A stretch of 64,000 nt of DNA from Sepioteuthis lessoniana (GCA_963585895.1 OY757907.1:111943771-112007770); one strand, 5' to 3'. Positions 11,855 to 23,104 are shown, numbered from the stretch's first letter. Made by a program: numbers and translations. Notes: generated from the sequence alone by a model not told the origin.

Positions 11855-12205
11855 CTTCTCTCATTATCATCAGGTCGTGCCGCTAGCACGGATATCCCTG
11901 ACCCTCTCTCGTCACTTCTCCCTATCGTTCATCGCCTCTGGCAGGTCTTCAGGGCTACATCTCGTATCCTTACATAGCTGCTGAATGTATATTCGATCTG
12001 GTCGTCCTGCTTTTACTCGGCCATATGTGGGGGTTCATAGGAGTACATCACTTATGAGCTCGTCCCTGCTTCTCCATCAGTGTCCTGCATGTCTGATTCG
12101 GCTAACTTTGATAGTTTTCGTGATGGGAATTAGGTGGCCATATAGTGAGTACTTTGTGGGGTGTTGCCGCCAGGACTTGTTCAATATTGCTCGCAGCAAG
12201 TCTCT
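11855..12205 (-). pseudogene. RTE-like LINE 3' end, inverted partner
   Basis: On the minus strand this reads LRAILNKSWRQHP-like sequence, then ELISDVLL, then a diverged YGRVKAGRPDRIYIQQLC, ending at the C-terminus VRDIRASGTT. A short 3' end follows with TGATGATAATGAG repeats. Short 3' ends of GATGA type are usual for RTE elements. Several stops break the frame. It pairs with the plus-strand copy at 11500-11815 over about 190 bp (inverted) and reaches the true 3' end, which the partner lacks. Confidence 0.85.
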
Positions 12206-12358
12206 TCATTCATATATTAATTAATTTATTTTATTTTATTTTTTTTTTTAAATCAAGGTTGTTGGCTATTTTGTTTAAAGGAGAAAAATCAAAATTTGTA
12301 GCTAAGTAAATGTAATTTTTTGTATATTTGATTTTATGCCTATTAATAAACTGGTTGA

Positions 12359-12650
12359 GGGGGTGGCTGTGGTGTAATGGTTATCGTCGTAGGAAATGGA
12401 CACGGCGACTCGAGTTCAAATCCTGGACGAGACTGAATGCATTTCATATAGCACTAATACCCTTGGGAAAGGTATGAATCCAAAATTTTCTCCCTCCAGC
12501 TATGGGTAAATAGTAGGACAGACTGATTCTTCAGCCTTGGTGAGGCAACTAGTCTAGGAGAAGGAAAACTCTGAATTCAAACCTATTAAACTCCGCTGAA
12601 AAATTGACCTTGAGTCATATCCTGCCCGAGTGGAGGAGTTGGTAAATAAG
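12359..12650 (+). repeat. T2 SINE, full length with 17-bp TSD
   Basis: It is flanked by a perfect direct repeat ATTAATAAACTGGTTGA (12342-12358 and 12651-12667). The head has A box GTGGTGTAATGG and B box GAGTTCAAATCC. The middle block is AATACCCTTGGGAAAGGTAT then CTCCAGCTATGGGTAAATAG. The 3' end is CTCCGCT (altered to CTCCGCTG) through TGCCCGAG, then GTTGGTAAATA. This is a clean retroposition event. Confidence 0.9.
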
Positions 12651-12827
12651 ATTAATAAACTGGTTGATACCATTTTTATTAAAAATTTCTCTCGACGCGA
12701 TTGATACACAGCCTAGCTCCTAAACCATAAAAAGGACTGAGTGTTTTTTAGCCATTTGAGCAATTTATAAAATACGATCGAGACTTAATTATATAGGTGC
12801 TTGGGTTTGATATTTAAGGACTTTCTG

Positions 12828-13078
12828 AGTAGAGTTTTCGCCATTGGTCTGGGAGACCAGGGTTCAATACTAGGTCGAGGCGAGGCAAACCAAAAACTAA
12901 AAAAAAAAAAAACAGCACTTGGTGTGGCCTTGCTTAATACTCAGCATTATAAGGTACGGATCAAGGGTAAAGTGGAGTAATCAAGGGATCAGGAGTAGTG
13001 CCCCCAGTACACCTCGATGTAGTAACTATTGAAAAGCGATCCTTCGGTTCACCCTCGACTAAATTCGCCAACTTTACT
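12828..13078 (+). repeat. T3 SINE
   Basis: Head with GTAGAGTTTTCGCCATTGG and B box GGTTCAATACTAGG. The body is ACTCAGCATTATAAGGTACG, then ATCAAGGGTAAAGTGG, then ACACCTCGATGTAG. It ends CGCCAACTTTACTTTT. Confidence 0.8.
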
Positions 13079-13599
13079 TTTATATCACATGTGGAATCCA
13101 ACCAGATGAAAAAAATATTAATATAATATAAAGCTTAATGCTGGTTATCATTGTCTCAAAAGTTTACTTACAGATTTTATTTTCATCTACTTCATTCGTA
13201 TCAACGAAAGGTAATTTAATATATACAAGTTAAGGATTTGGTTTACATTATTAGGTGTGTTTCGACCGAAAATAGATCATTATATTCTGTGGATCAATTA
13301 TAGTAGACAAATGGTTTTAGGGGAGTTGGAGACATATTTACCCATGATTGATACTGGAAAATCATTCTATTTTAAGGATGTAAGACACAGCGTCATTTTT
13401 AGTGCATTACACAATGCGAACAGGTAGAGAATAAGAAAAATATTACACTTTCTTAGGCAAGCCACAGCCATAAGAGAATTCCTATTGGCATGAGGACAAA
13501 GTCTTGAGGACATTCTCCTGCAAATTTCATCTGACCAAGATAAGCTTAGCACATACCAATATCTGTTATATAATAGCCGAGGGATTTCGGTTCATGCCT
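13079..13599. other. no gene seen
   Basis: AT-rich sequence. A 61-codon minus-strand frame at 13367-13552 has no recognisable domain and no context. Confidence 0.45.
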
Positions 13600-13890
13600 T
13601 TGAGTTTAGTTAGGCTGAGAACCTTTCGGCTCGGCGCATGGGTTAGTTGGGTGCAACATTGAGGCAGGTGTTAACGCGGGTGCGCGCGGGCGGATGGAGG
13701 TGTCACTCAGATGTCATAATAGTCCGAGACGAAACGGGATGACCGGGTGTGGGTGACGTCACGCACCGGAAGCGCGCGGCGGTTTGTGTGAGAATCTGAA
13801 GAAAAAGAGTCGGGTACTAGACGCAAAACGAGAAGGATTGACTTTTGGAGCTCGCAGGCGCGAGGCGAACTTGCCGCTCGAGTTGGGGGC
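13600..13890. promoter_or_regulatory. CpG-dense island with a perfect CRE
   Basis: I count 29 CpG dinucleotides between about 13616 and 13880, in a window that is otherwise AT-rich. It includes CGCGGGTGCGCGCGGGCGG and AAGCGCGCGGCGG. A perfect cAMP-response-element palindrome, TGACGTCA, lies at 13754-13761. An AATAAA occurs downstream at about 13958. It may be an unannotated promoter, for instance of a non-coding RNA, or the GC-rich part of an LTR. I could not find paired TG...CA ends with a target duplication. Confidence 0.5.
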
Positions 13891-14489
13891 CAAATGAATA
13901 AGACAGCATAGAAGATTGTGTCTCTCCTCCTTACGTCGAAACCTTTAAATCAAACTTAATAAAAAGGTTTCGTACCTGAACAAGAAGTCGTTACGTGTTT
14001 TCGAATTCCAAGATTCCTATGTTCTTTATATGTACTATCGTAATGAACATTATATGTCCATTTCGCACATAGCATTAGTTGTGAATATGGTACATAACGA
14101 GTACTTGTTCTTTTGTATAAATTCTTGATCTGTTATTTCAAATACTTTAAAAAAGATGAACAAATGAACGAACGAATTATTAATAAAGAAAAAAAAAAAA
14201 GACGATCCAAATTCAGTTAATTTTTTTCTTTATCATTGATGCGTTTTATCAGTGTATTGATTTATATTGTTTTTTGTTTGCATTTAAGTTACAAACGTTT
14301 GAAGATCTAGTTGGATAGTTGGTTTTATAGTATGCCTACCCTTTTGGGGTTATCTAATGCCGAATACAATCTTTTCTTGATGCTATTTTCTGGTTTCGAA
14401 TGACTCACGATGAATATTTGGAAATAATTTAAGATTAAAGTACCCATTCTCAATGTTACTAATTTAGAAAATTATATGGTTTCAGTGAT
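13891..14489. other. no gene seen
   Basis: AT-rich sequence with a poly-A run near 14189. An AATAAAAAGG motif at 13958 could act as a polyadenylation signal for a transcript starting in the CpG island to the left. Confidence 0.4.
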
Positions 14490-14755
14490 TGATTTTAACG
14501 GCAGGTCAACCAATCTAGAGTTGATTTATGCCTAGGGGTTAGGGAACCAGGTTCTCTATACGTTCATATATACATTTTTGCTTTGTTGTCATGGCAAAGA
14601 AGGGGTACTCCATATTCCCCAGATCTCCAGAACTGGAATCTCACCATCAGATGTTATTAGTGTCCTACCAAGGACGTCCCTTATTTTAGGGGGTTGAAAC
14701 TTTCCTATTCACAGGGGATACATTCAATTCATTCTAAGACTCGTAGAGATTGTAA
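14490..14755 (-). repeat. family H, subfamily Hb
   Basis: Tail arm TTAACGGCAGGTCAACC, then ATGCCTAGGGGTTAGGGAAC. The head begins within, with GGGGTACTCCATATTCCCCAG, CCAGAACTGGAATCTCACC, GTGTCCTACCAAGGACG and GGGGATACATTCAATTC. Part of the body between tail and head is missing. Confidence 0.7.
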
Positions 14756-15212
14756 TAGATGTTTTCCTATTTTATGATAATCTATTTACTCACAGTGATA
14801 TTCATAGTGCGATGGGTAAATTGTCACCAATTCAAATTGTTAATTTTGCGTATGTGTTTCATTTCAGGTTTTGGCAAATTTCCAGCAGATTAGAGTCAGT
14901 AAAACACAGTGAGAAAATTGGAAAAGGTATGCTGTACTTCTTGACATTCACGACGGAAGATGCAATAGAAGATTTCACTATGTTTGGCTGTAAATCTGTA
15001 GACAGATTTCTTGAATAAATGTAATCTATAGTATTTCAAGATATTTTTGTGGAATTTCAGGAGATACTTCTTATAAAGTGAGATGTCAGTGATATTTTCA
15101 TTTTTCAGTAATTTAGAATAGTTTTCAAATAGCAAAACATCGTTTCAGCTATTTCTATAAAAAATATTCATCCGCACACATTTGCTTTTAAGGTTATTTT
15201 TTTTAATGACAC

Positions 15213-15648
15213 AATCAAATTTGGTGGGTTATATAATGCCAAAGTCATCCTTGTAGAACAACGGCAGTATTATTTCGCACACTGCAGTTGGATAACGGGT
15301 TTCATACAGGGTGACCCCCAAAAAACAGAACCCATATATTTTTGACTAAATTTCATAAATTTAATTCAAGCCTTTTCTTTTTTTCAGGATATGAAGTAGA
15401 TTCTGTGCATGAAAAATTTGGACTATAGTATTCACCAACATGTCCAGAAGTTCGATTGTACAAATTAGATTTATTTTGCTTTATTTTTGTTGAATTAATA
15501 AAAAAAGTTAATGAGTTCTGTTTTTTAGGGGGGGGGGGTACCCTGTACTTTTCCCAAGGGTATCAATCTGGAAGTGAACCTAACAGTGGAGTTTTAACTC
15601 GCTCACTTCGAGGCTGCAGTCCAGCAGTTTTACCACGGGGAACATCAA
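15213..15648 (-). repeat. T1 SINE interrupted by a MITE
   Basis: The left part (15213-15304) holds the tail side (GGGTTATATAATGCCAAAG) and the middle (GATAACGGGTTTCATA). The right part (15548-15648) resumes with CTTTTCCCAAGGGTATC and runs to the tRNA-like head (CACTTCGAGGCTGCAGTCC, TTTTACCACGGGGAAC). Removing 15307-15545 plus one TA rejoins the SINE without loss. Confidence 0.75.
15307..15545. mobile_element. 239-bp MITE with TA target duplication
   Basis: The ends are inverted: CAGGGTGACCCCC then AAAAAACAGAAC on the left, and GTTCTGTTTTTTA then a G run and TACCCTG on the right. A TA lies on each side (15305-15306 and 15546-15547), which points to a Tc1/mariner-type transposase acting in trans. 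The interior has no coding sequence. The G run in the right end (about 11 G) is expanded against the five C of the left end. Confidence 0.8.
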
Positions 15649-15775
15649 ACTTGCTTTTAAATAAATATTTTTATTGAAATAATTTGCTCACAGATATGGT
15701 TTTCAGTATTCCAGTTGTATACTAAAACTTTTAAAATGGGTCGAAAAGATCCATGGATTAAACCTTAACCATGTT

Positions 15776-15925
15776 TACCAACCCCTCCGCTCGGGCTCGA
15801 TATGACACATGGACAATTTTTTTAAGAGGAGTTTAAACGGGTTTGAATTCAGAGTTTTCCTTCTAGACTAGTTGCCTCACCAAGGCTGAAGAACCCATTC
15901 TGTCCTATTTACCCATAGCTGATTA
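15776..15925 (-). repeat. T2 SINE, 5' truncated
   Basis: Reverse complement of the T2 3' half: ACCAACCCCTCCGCTCGGGC, then GAATTCAGAGTTTTCCTTCT, then ACTAGTTGCCTCACCAAGG, then a break at ACCCATAGCTG. Confidence 0.75.
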
Positions 15926-16235
15926 GCTTGGATTAAACCTTAACAAGTACTTAAACTTCCAATTCAGAGTCGGATAAGTGTAATAGGAACGAAAAAGTAA
16001 TCCCAAGTCGGAGCATTCCCAGCCTTGGGACAGATTTTTTATCTCTTGAATATAAATTAGTGTTGCGTACTGCGATTCTTTGTCTAAGAATGAGCAAAGC
16101 AGCGTCTATTTCATGCCTTCTTATGATTAATGTTCAAAAACCGTTTAAAATTAAAGCACCAAAATTTGTGACAATGGCTACACATTCCGTATTAATTCCT
16201 CTACTTTGTATTCAAGTTTAAATTGACTTTTCTTA

Positions 16236-16352
16236 CTCTTAGATTGGTTGCTTAACCAGGGCTAAAAACTCAAAATAGCCCTGTTACTTAACCATGGCTG
16301 GAGTAGGGCAGAACAGATGAATTCATGCTTTTTCACGGGCATTAGTGTGATG
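16236..16352 (-). repeat. T2 SINE fragment, diverged
   Basis: A worn reverse complement of the middle of T2: TTAGATTGGTTGCTTAACCAG and ACGGGCATTAGTGTGATG. Confidence 0.45.
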
Positions 16353-17189
16353 TTAAAACAAAGTGTCGTCTTGGATTTTAACTAGGAGTGTCGATTCTAT
16401 TTCCCACGATGATAACTATGACGTTAAGAGCGCTTCCTATTTTTACCTATGCAACAAAGATCTTAAATAGAACCTCATGTATAGAGAGTCTTGTGTTGGA
16501 TCATTAAGATGTGCCAGTTTCGTTGTTATGTAGCGATAATGTAAAATATTATTTACCTTATATTAAAAACCTTTGCAGCTAGATTGAAGTTAGTACATAT
16601 TTCAGAAAACACCTGCTTTTTGCTTTGTTCTACTTAAATAAATAAATAGGAAATGATGATAATAATACTAACAACAGCAGTAATACTTGTATTATAGCTA
16701 CTTCCTAAAAAAACCTTCAACCTTCAGTGTGTATTATTTTTTTTAAATTGAAAAAATAACTACAAAGAAAAAATGCGTCAAGGTGAAGAATTACGCGACT
16801 TTATCTACACGTTTAACACTGTTCCCGGTCTAGTAAAATATTCCTGTCTTTTTTCCCCTGTCTCTAATTTGATATATGGGGCACTATTAGAAGTCGAATT
16901 TATCATTCCATTATTTCTGTCGCGATCTCTCGCTCTCTTTCCACCTATTTTGCTCTTGACACCCCCTACTGTTCCATGGCGTTCTTTCATTTATCGCCAG
17001 ATGACCCGTATTTTTTTCTTCTTGTCTTCTTTCGTTCCAAATATGAAGAATAATGGATACTTCGCCATTCAGTGAATTCATCATTTCTGGGCATGCTCTT
17101 TCCAGACTAATCCTCCATAGTTTTTGAGGGATTTATATCTATATTCATATTATTATTATTATGATTATGATTATTATTTGTTGCTATTG

Positions 17190-18340
17190 TTGCCTTCGAC
17201 AATTTTGTTTTGAGTTTTCATTTTTTTTTGGTTGGTTTCATGCCATTTCGTTTTGTCTTTGACTATGTAGCTTTTCATATTGACTTCCGCATTTGTTTTT
17301 TTTTTTTAAATTCTTTTCGATCGTTTATTGCAGGTTGGGGTTTGTTTCATTTGCCTCATCTATATTCTTCGTCTTTTTTTTTTCTTCTCTTCATTCTCTT
17401 TGGAGTTTCAATTTTTTTTCTTAGTCATTTTCTCCTCTTCCTCTCGAATTTGTTTTTTTAGTTCTTTTACTGAGCATATTTTGTGGGGTTTCATTTATGT
17501 CCCAATTTTTCTCTTTATTCTTTTTACTTTTATTCTTCCAATATTCCTCGTTTTTCCACCTCCAGCATTTTTTAAAAATTCTTTTACCGAGTATTTTTTG
17601 TGGTAGTAGGGGGTCATATACATCTTTTACCTCGTCTGTATTCTACGGTTACTCCCTTTATCTTCTTTCCATTCTCTTTCAACTTTTCTCATTTCTTTCC
17701 TACGTCTCTTTTTTCCTCCTCTTTTCGCATTTTTGCTTTTTTAAAATTCTTTTATCGAGCGTCTTTTTCGTTTGACATCTTTTTTCTTCTCCGATTTTCC
17801 TCGTTTTATTTTCTTCTCCTCCTCCCTCATCTTTCTTTCTCTTTCTCCCTTAACCTCACTCTTCTTTCTCTTTTTTTTATGTAATAAACTTCATGCTATT
17901 ATTACTTAGCTCTTTAGATTTCGTCCATATATTACCTTACCTATGAAATTTTCCAAAATTCTCAGTGTCTTATTTTTCACTTCCTTTATTACTTTACTTG
18001 ATTTTCCGTATTCTTCCAACACTTCGCTTCCTCATTGTCTATCACTCATTAATTATTTTTCTTCTTCATCCAACCTTTACAGGAACAGATTACATTATTC
18101 TGCTTTTATAATTACTATCATTTCCTTTTTACATCTTTATTCTCTTATATTCATTCTTTCTACGTACTACTGATTCTTTATTTCTTTTCATGTTTTTCTT
18201 CATCTTATTTTACTAGTTTTTGCCTTCCCCCTTTTATTTATTCTTCTTTTCGATTTACCTCATTTTTCCTCATTCTGTTTACCATTCTTTCCTACTTTTT
18301 CTTTCCGTTTCTTCCTCTTAAAAATCCATTAACTTTTTAG
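17190..18340 (+). repeat. 1.1-kb polypyrimidine-rich tract
   Basis: The plus strand is overwhelmingly T and C for about 1.15 kb (for example TTTTTTTTTCTTCTCTTC and CCTCCTCCCTCATCTTTC). A related but weaker patch lies at 18740-19010. The string of overlapping open frames here, full of Phe, Ser and Leu, results from the lack of purines and not from coding constraint. Such strand asymmetry can form triplex or R-loop structures. Confidence 0.85.
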
Positions 18341-19699
18341 CAAGAAAACCCACAACCCAGAAAAATAAGATAGAGAACGATGGTAAGATAGTGGGGTGTT
18401 GATAGGTCAAACATACCACATATTGTTTCCCTTGAAACGGAGCGTCGACAACGCTCAAAACAATTAAATTCCACATAGAATTTTTCTTTCATATTTTTAT
18501 TCTTAAGATTTTATTCTATAGTTTATGCTAAGATCGTGCACGCCTCACTTGCAGAAGCATCTTGTAGCTTTCGCGAAAGAATCGTTCAAAAATAAATAAA
18601 AGAAAAAAAAAATCAACAAAACCTAGTTGAACAAACTCACAAATAACTACCAACAATACATTAAAAAACATCTATGTTCATAAAAAGTGCTGAACCGGAA
18701 GTAAGGTCAGAAGTCTCGTTCTGGATGTGAAAAGATGTCCATTTTTCTTCACCTTATTTTTTCTGTCCTTTTCGCTATTCTTCATCTGCCGTTGACGCTT
18801 TTTATTTTAATCTTCTAATCAATTCTCCATTGGATTCGTTGTTATTTCTCCTCCACTTCCTCTGATATTTAATCTTAATATTTTTTGTTTTCGTTTTCCT
18901 TTCTCCTTCCTCTTAGTTCCTCGATTTTCTCTGCCACATTGCATTTCCCTTAATGTCTCCGTTTCATTTCTCCATCCACCTAACATTTACAACTTCCATC
19001 TCTTTATTTTCCACCCACTTATTATACATATCCATCATTATATATAATGAATATCATAATATATAATACTCTATTACTAACAGAACATGTATGTGTTATG
19101 AATATCATAATGAACAAACAATGTATATTATTATACATAATAAACATGTCACATATTATACATATCCATCTTTTATTTTAGGGAACCTACTACACTTCCA
19201 AATTAAACAGTCTTGTTGAATGTTTCGGAAACAAAATGAGTTCAATCCTGACCATAAACTCTACTGCTATGGCGCTGAACAAGACTAAACTCAGCTAAAA
19301 AAAAATCGAATCCATGTTTTTAAATTTTTCTTTATTAACGTCATTTTATCCAATAATTTTCCATTAATTTATGTTTAAATTTTCCTCTTATCTATTTAAC
19401 GTGCTCTTTTATCAATTTAGAAAAAAAAATGTGCGTACATTTTTAAAAACTATTCTACGTCAGTATGTACGTAATTCCTTCAAAGCCCTGTCACTAGAGT
19501 TTTAGAATATACTGACTGTACTGGCTATCGAGGAAAATGTCCTTCTCGTCCCAAAAAACGTGTCCTGGGTATGGGTTCTGGTTTTATGGCTTATAAACCA
19601 TTGCTACTTATTGAATGCCAAATCCTGTATGTGTCATCCACAGATAGACTGTTTCGTTGTATCACAACTCTTCAGTGTGGCGAGACACGCGAGACACTC
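18341..19699. other. no gene seen
   Basis: It contains the minor pyrimidine-rich patch at 18740-19010. An AT-rich stretch at 19020-19170 has TTATACATATCCATC twice (about 19021 and 19156). No frame above background. Confidence 0.45.
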
Positions 19700-19982
19700 C
19701 AAGCTGGTGTAGTCGTTATCGTCGTGGGAAATGGACACGGCGACACGAGTTCAAATCCTGAACGAGACTGATTGCATTTCACATAGCACTAATACCCTTG
19801 GGGAAGGTATGAATCCAATTATTCTCCCTCCAGCTATGGGTAAATAGTAGAGTAGACTAGGTTCTTCAGCCTTGGTGAAGCAACTAGTCTAGGAGAAGGA
19901 AAACTGAATTCAAACCTGTTAAACTCCGCTTAAAAATTGACCTTGTGTCATATCCTGCCCGAGCGGAGGTGTTGGTAAATAG
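19700..19982 (+). repeat. T2 SINE, near full length
   Basis: Head with GGTGTAGTCGTTATCGTCG and B box GAGTTCAAATCC. The central AATACCCTTGGGGAAGGTAT block is present. The intact 3' hairpin arms are near 19926-19966, and the end is GTTGGTAAAT. A C-rich run (19989-19996) follows at once. No clear target duplication. Confidence 0.85.
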
Positions 19983-20143
19983 TATCAACCCCCCCCTAAC
20001 TTAACGTTAGGCTGATGACATGCCTCAAGGCCAAGCCTGCGACTCAACATCAGCTCAGAAATTAACGCATATGTATCCAACTTCGTTTGTTTACATTTTT
20101 TTCGCTATTGGATCTCGGAGTGATCAATTCATTAGAAGAGTTC

Positions 20144-20145
<2 letters not shown>

Positions 20146-20176
<31 letters not shown>
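20146..20176. repeat. (AT)n microsatellite
   Basis: About 30 bp of TA repeat. Confidence 0.95.
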
Positions 20177-20180
<4 letters not shown>

Positions 20181-20204
20181 TGTAAATAAATTATATAGAT
20201 ACAC

Positions 20205-20636
20205 ATTGTTAAATTATCAAACAGTTCTATTTCTAACAATTCAATTTGGCATAAATCAACAAAGATGAATGGCTCTAAGGATTACTCTATTACTAACAAT
20301 TTAAACATCAGTAATTTGTTTCCTCACAGTTAAATGATCAAGCAGTTCTATAAACAATTCAATTGAGCATAAGTCTTTTTTTTAAACTCAGTTTAAATGT
20401 AAAGCAATTCTACTTGACCCATAGATAAGACCCTATCAGGTTTTACCTACCACTCCGGCACAGAGTGGAACTGAGTGCGATTGTAAGAAAAGAGTAGTCA
20501 TCATTCCCTAAAACTCCAGTATAACTGGAGCTTCACCATCTTATAGTTTAATGCCATATAAAAGATACTTGTTTGGGATTTTACCCCTCTGCAGAGATGT
20601 AGTCAGTGTATTCTACTCCCCTAGCCGGTTGGGCTA
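20205..20636 (-). repeat. family H (Ha), body and head
   Basis: Body units lie at 20210-20415 (TTAAATTATCAAACAGTTC, CAATTCAATTTGGCATAA). The head is at 20410-20636 (TTGACCCATAGATAAGACCC, CACTCCGGCACAGAGTGG, CCCTCTGCAGAGATGTAG, CCCTAGCCGGTTGGGC). The tail is replaced by an AT tract. Confidence 0.75.
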
Positions 20637-20639
20637 GAC

Positions 20640-20722
20640 ACTAAATGACATCTCATGGTGGGGTTCTAGTTCTGGGGGTCTAGGAGAGAGTAGAGATCGC
20701 TTCATTCCCATTACACTAGATC
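20640..20722 (+). repeat. family H (Hb) head fragment, inverted
   Basis: This is a short piece of Hb head in the opposite sense to its neighbour (ACACTAAATGACATCTCATGG and GTTCTAGTTCTGGGGG). It makes a head-to-head pair with the copy to the left. Confidence 0.5.
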
Positions 20723-21938
20723 CAATCTGACATGAAGTAGTAATATCTCTTAGGGTCCCGTCTTTTCTACAAGTAGATCTGTTTGAAAATGTTACGTATT
20801 TGATAGGACAGTGTACAGAAAAAGTTAGAAATGCTCTTAAATTACAGAAAAATGTAAAATGAACCCAATTTCTCAACATCAAGGCATAAAATAAGGGCTA
20901 AAATGAATCAATAAATTGACAAATTATACTAATAGCAATCTATCTTAAAGTTGTCATAGAATTATCTATATAATATTCCTATCATACTCTTTTAGTAACA
21001 TTCAAAAACTCCTAAAATACACGTCATCATTAATTTCTTCTTTGACTTGTCCTTAGGTGTAAAAATAAACTAACACGACTGTCTTCTATTCAGCTATATT
21101 ATATTACATTTAGTACATCACAAACATTATATGAGATCCAGCGTGTAGCAAAATCAAGAGAGTTATAAAAAATCTATCTGATTAGCTTAATAACTTTTTC
21201 TTTCCGGACCTGAATGTAATTTTATATCGTTTTCATTTCTATCATTTTTAGTAATCTTTGAACAAAATACTCAGGATTCGATAGAAACTTCTTTTAAATT
21301 TTACACCCACACACAAATACAACTATTGACAAGGCTTTGAATACACTATCTGTATCAACTGTAGAAAGGTAAGATACCTACAAAGAGGTTTCCAAGGTTT
21401 GGCACTAAGATTAATCTGATAGTGTGGTAGGTGTAATGAAGCTCTCGAGTGTGGTATACACTTTTCATTAAAAAAAATCTTCAGTTACCTCTTCTGGCAA
21501 ACATTGCCTTTGAATTTTCATCTTTGAATATTTTTTATTTGACCCTACAAACATCTTGGATTGTTCAATATCTCCATTTGCACATTTTACACCAAAATCT
21601 TTACTGTTCATTCACTGAAAAATTGTCTTCAAGAATGAAATTTGTATTTTTCGCAAGTTCAGTTTATGGCTACGTTTGAATTCTCTTAAGAATAAAACAA
21701 AAGAATATCCGTTGTCGTCCAAGCTTTTAATGAATAGCAGTAACTGAACATCTTTCCTGCAAACTAACTGACAGCAACTCTCTTCAGGTATCCAAAGACA
21801 CATCTAAGCATTCATTGTGATTTTAACAGTTCCATGTTCTGGATTTTCCTTTTGATATCCAATTTCTCCTATCTCTTTTTAAAGTTTTGAGGACCATTCC
21901 AATGGATCCAAGTATATAATTATTACACCCCCTGGGAA
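20723..21938. other. no gene seen
   Basis: AT-rich sequence. The 76- and 63-codon frames at 21449-21679 and 21612-21803 overlap on opposite strands and show no known domain. Confidence 0.45.
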
Positions 21939-21939
21939 T

Positions 21940-22118
21940 GTTTTTTTGTTATGCTTATCGTATTTGGAAATGGGAACGGCAATGACAGTTTAAACCCTCG
22001 ACAAGGCTGTTTGCAATTCACATATCGCTAATACCCTTTGGAAAGGTATGAATCCAATAATTCTCCCTCCAGTAATGGGTAACTAGTAAGGCAGACCGAG
22101 TTCTATTCCTGTATTAGA
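21940..22118 (+). repeat. T2 SINE, 5' half, diverged
   Basis: Head region TGCTTATCGTATTTGGAAATG, then AATACCCTTTGGAAAGGTAT and TTCTCCCTCCAGTAATGGG. It is truncated before the 3' end. Confidence 0.65.
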
Positions 22119-22214
22119 TACTCGATAAAACTGATGAACTCCAGTCGTATTTTCCATGCAAATCCTGTTATAATGGTGTTAGTATTATAAGAAAGATAAT
22201 TTTGATTGATAGTA

Positions 22215-23104
22215 CGTGGATCATTAAATAATTTCCAGACTTTTTTCGTATGGGCACTTTTATTAATAGTAAACACATGAAAATCTAGTCCCCTTCGAAG
22301 GAATCTCCCCCGGCTGCAACGCACTTGTAGTACCGTTCCAACAAATTCTGGAAGGCACCATGGAAGTCCTCTTGGGTGAGCTTGTCAATGACCGTCGTCA
22401 CAGCCTCTTTCATCTCAATTGTCTCATAACGACAGCCTCTGAGCTTTGAAAAAAAACCAAAAGTCACAGGGAGCAAGGTCTGGACTATAGGGAGGGTGAG
22501 GAACTGTCTTGATGCCCATCTTGGTCAAATAGTCTGTGACAAGCATTGTCCTGGTGGAAATGCCACTGACCCGATTTGAAGAGTGCTGGCCTCTTCCGAC
22601 GGAATCTCTTCCTGAGCTCCCTTAAAACCTCAACATAGTAACCCTAACCCTTTGGCCAATCAACTTAGATGTATTGACTTCCTTATTCTTCCCACACCTC
22701 TCATCATCCCTCACAGACTTCTTGCCTTCCTTGAATCTCTTATGCTACTCAAAAACTGATGCTCAATTCATGCAAGATGCTCCAAAAGAAGTCTGAAACA
22801 TTCCATACGTTTCTGTGGTGTTTTTTCCAAGTTTAAAACAGAATTTTATTGCATATCGTTCTTCAAAGATTTTAGATTGCATTTTTGAAATTCACCTGCT
22901 GTGACAATCAGGCTTTAGTAGGGTGTATTCCAATTGCTGTTGTAGCTGTTTATTTGAACCTGAAATCATAAAAATTAGTCAGTCTTCTCATAAGATGTAT
23001 AGCAATAATATACTGAATTTTTAAGAGTCTACGACAATTTTAAATGCCCATACGAAAAAGGTCTGCATGTACAAAAAGTCTGGAAACTTATTGAATGCAC
23101 CACG
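22215..23104 (-). mobile_element. mariner deletion derivative, copy 2
   Basis: TA sits at both borders (22213-22214 and 23105-23106). The termini share TTTCCAGACTTTTTTCGTAT on the left and AAAAGTCTGGAAACTTAT on the right. The right end carries a small local duplication (GGTCTGCATGTACAAAAAGT). The inner deletion join, GGTTAGGGTTACTATGTTGAG on the minus strand, is identical in context to copies 1 and 3. Confidence 0.85.
22285..22820 (-). pseudogene. mariner-family transposase pseudogene
   Basis: A minus-strand frame (22285-22476) gives the C-terminal tail KLRGCRYETIEMKEAVTTV, then QEDFHGAFQNLLERYYKC and GGDSFEGD. A run of extra A residues before it (GAGCTTTGAAAAAAAACC in the plus strand) shifts the frame inside the third-Asp motif (SPDLAPCDFW in the family). 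The upstream part carries the HTH-proximal KRFKEGKKSVRDDE-like stretch, then the shared internal deletion that removed the first catalytic Asp. Not functional. Confidence 0.8.

Noticed and set aside
12359..12430. tRNA-like sequence with A and B boxes, considered as a tRNA gene (also at 30709, 38580-38650, 41624 and 57452)
   Set aside because: Each continues into a SINE body with a fixed 3' end and target duplications. The cloverleaf is degraded, so these are SINE heads.
17210..17884. Chain of overlapping frames (83-94 codons) rich in Phe and Leu
   Set aside because: Polypyrimidine sequence reads as Phe, Ser, Leu and Pro in every frame. There is no coding signature.
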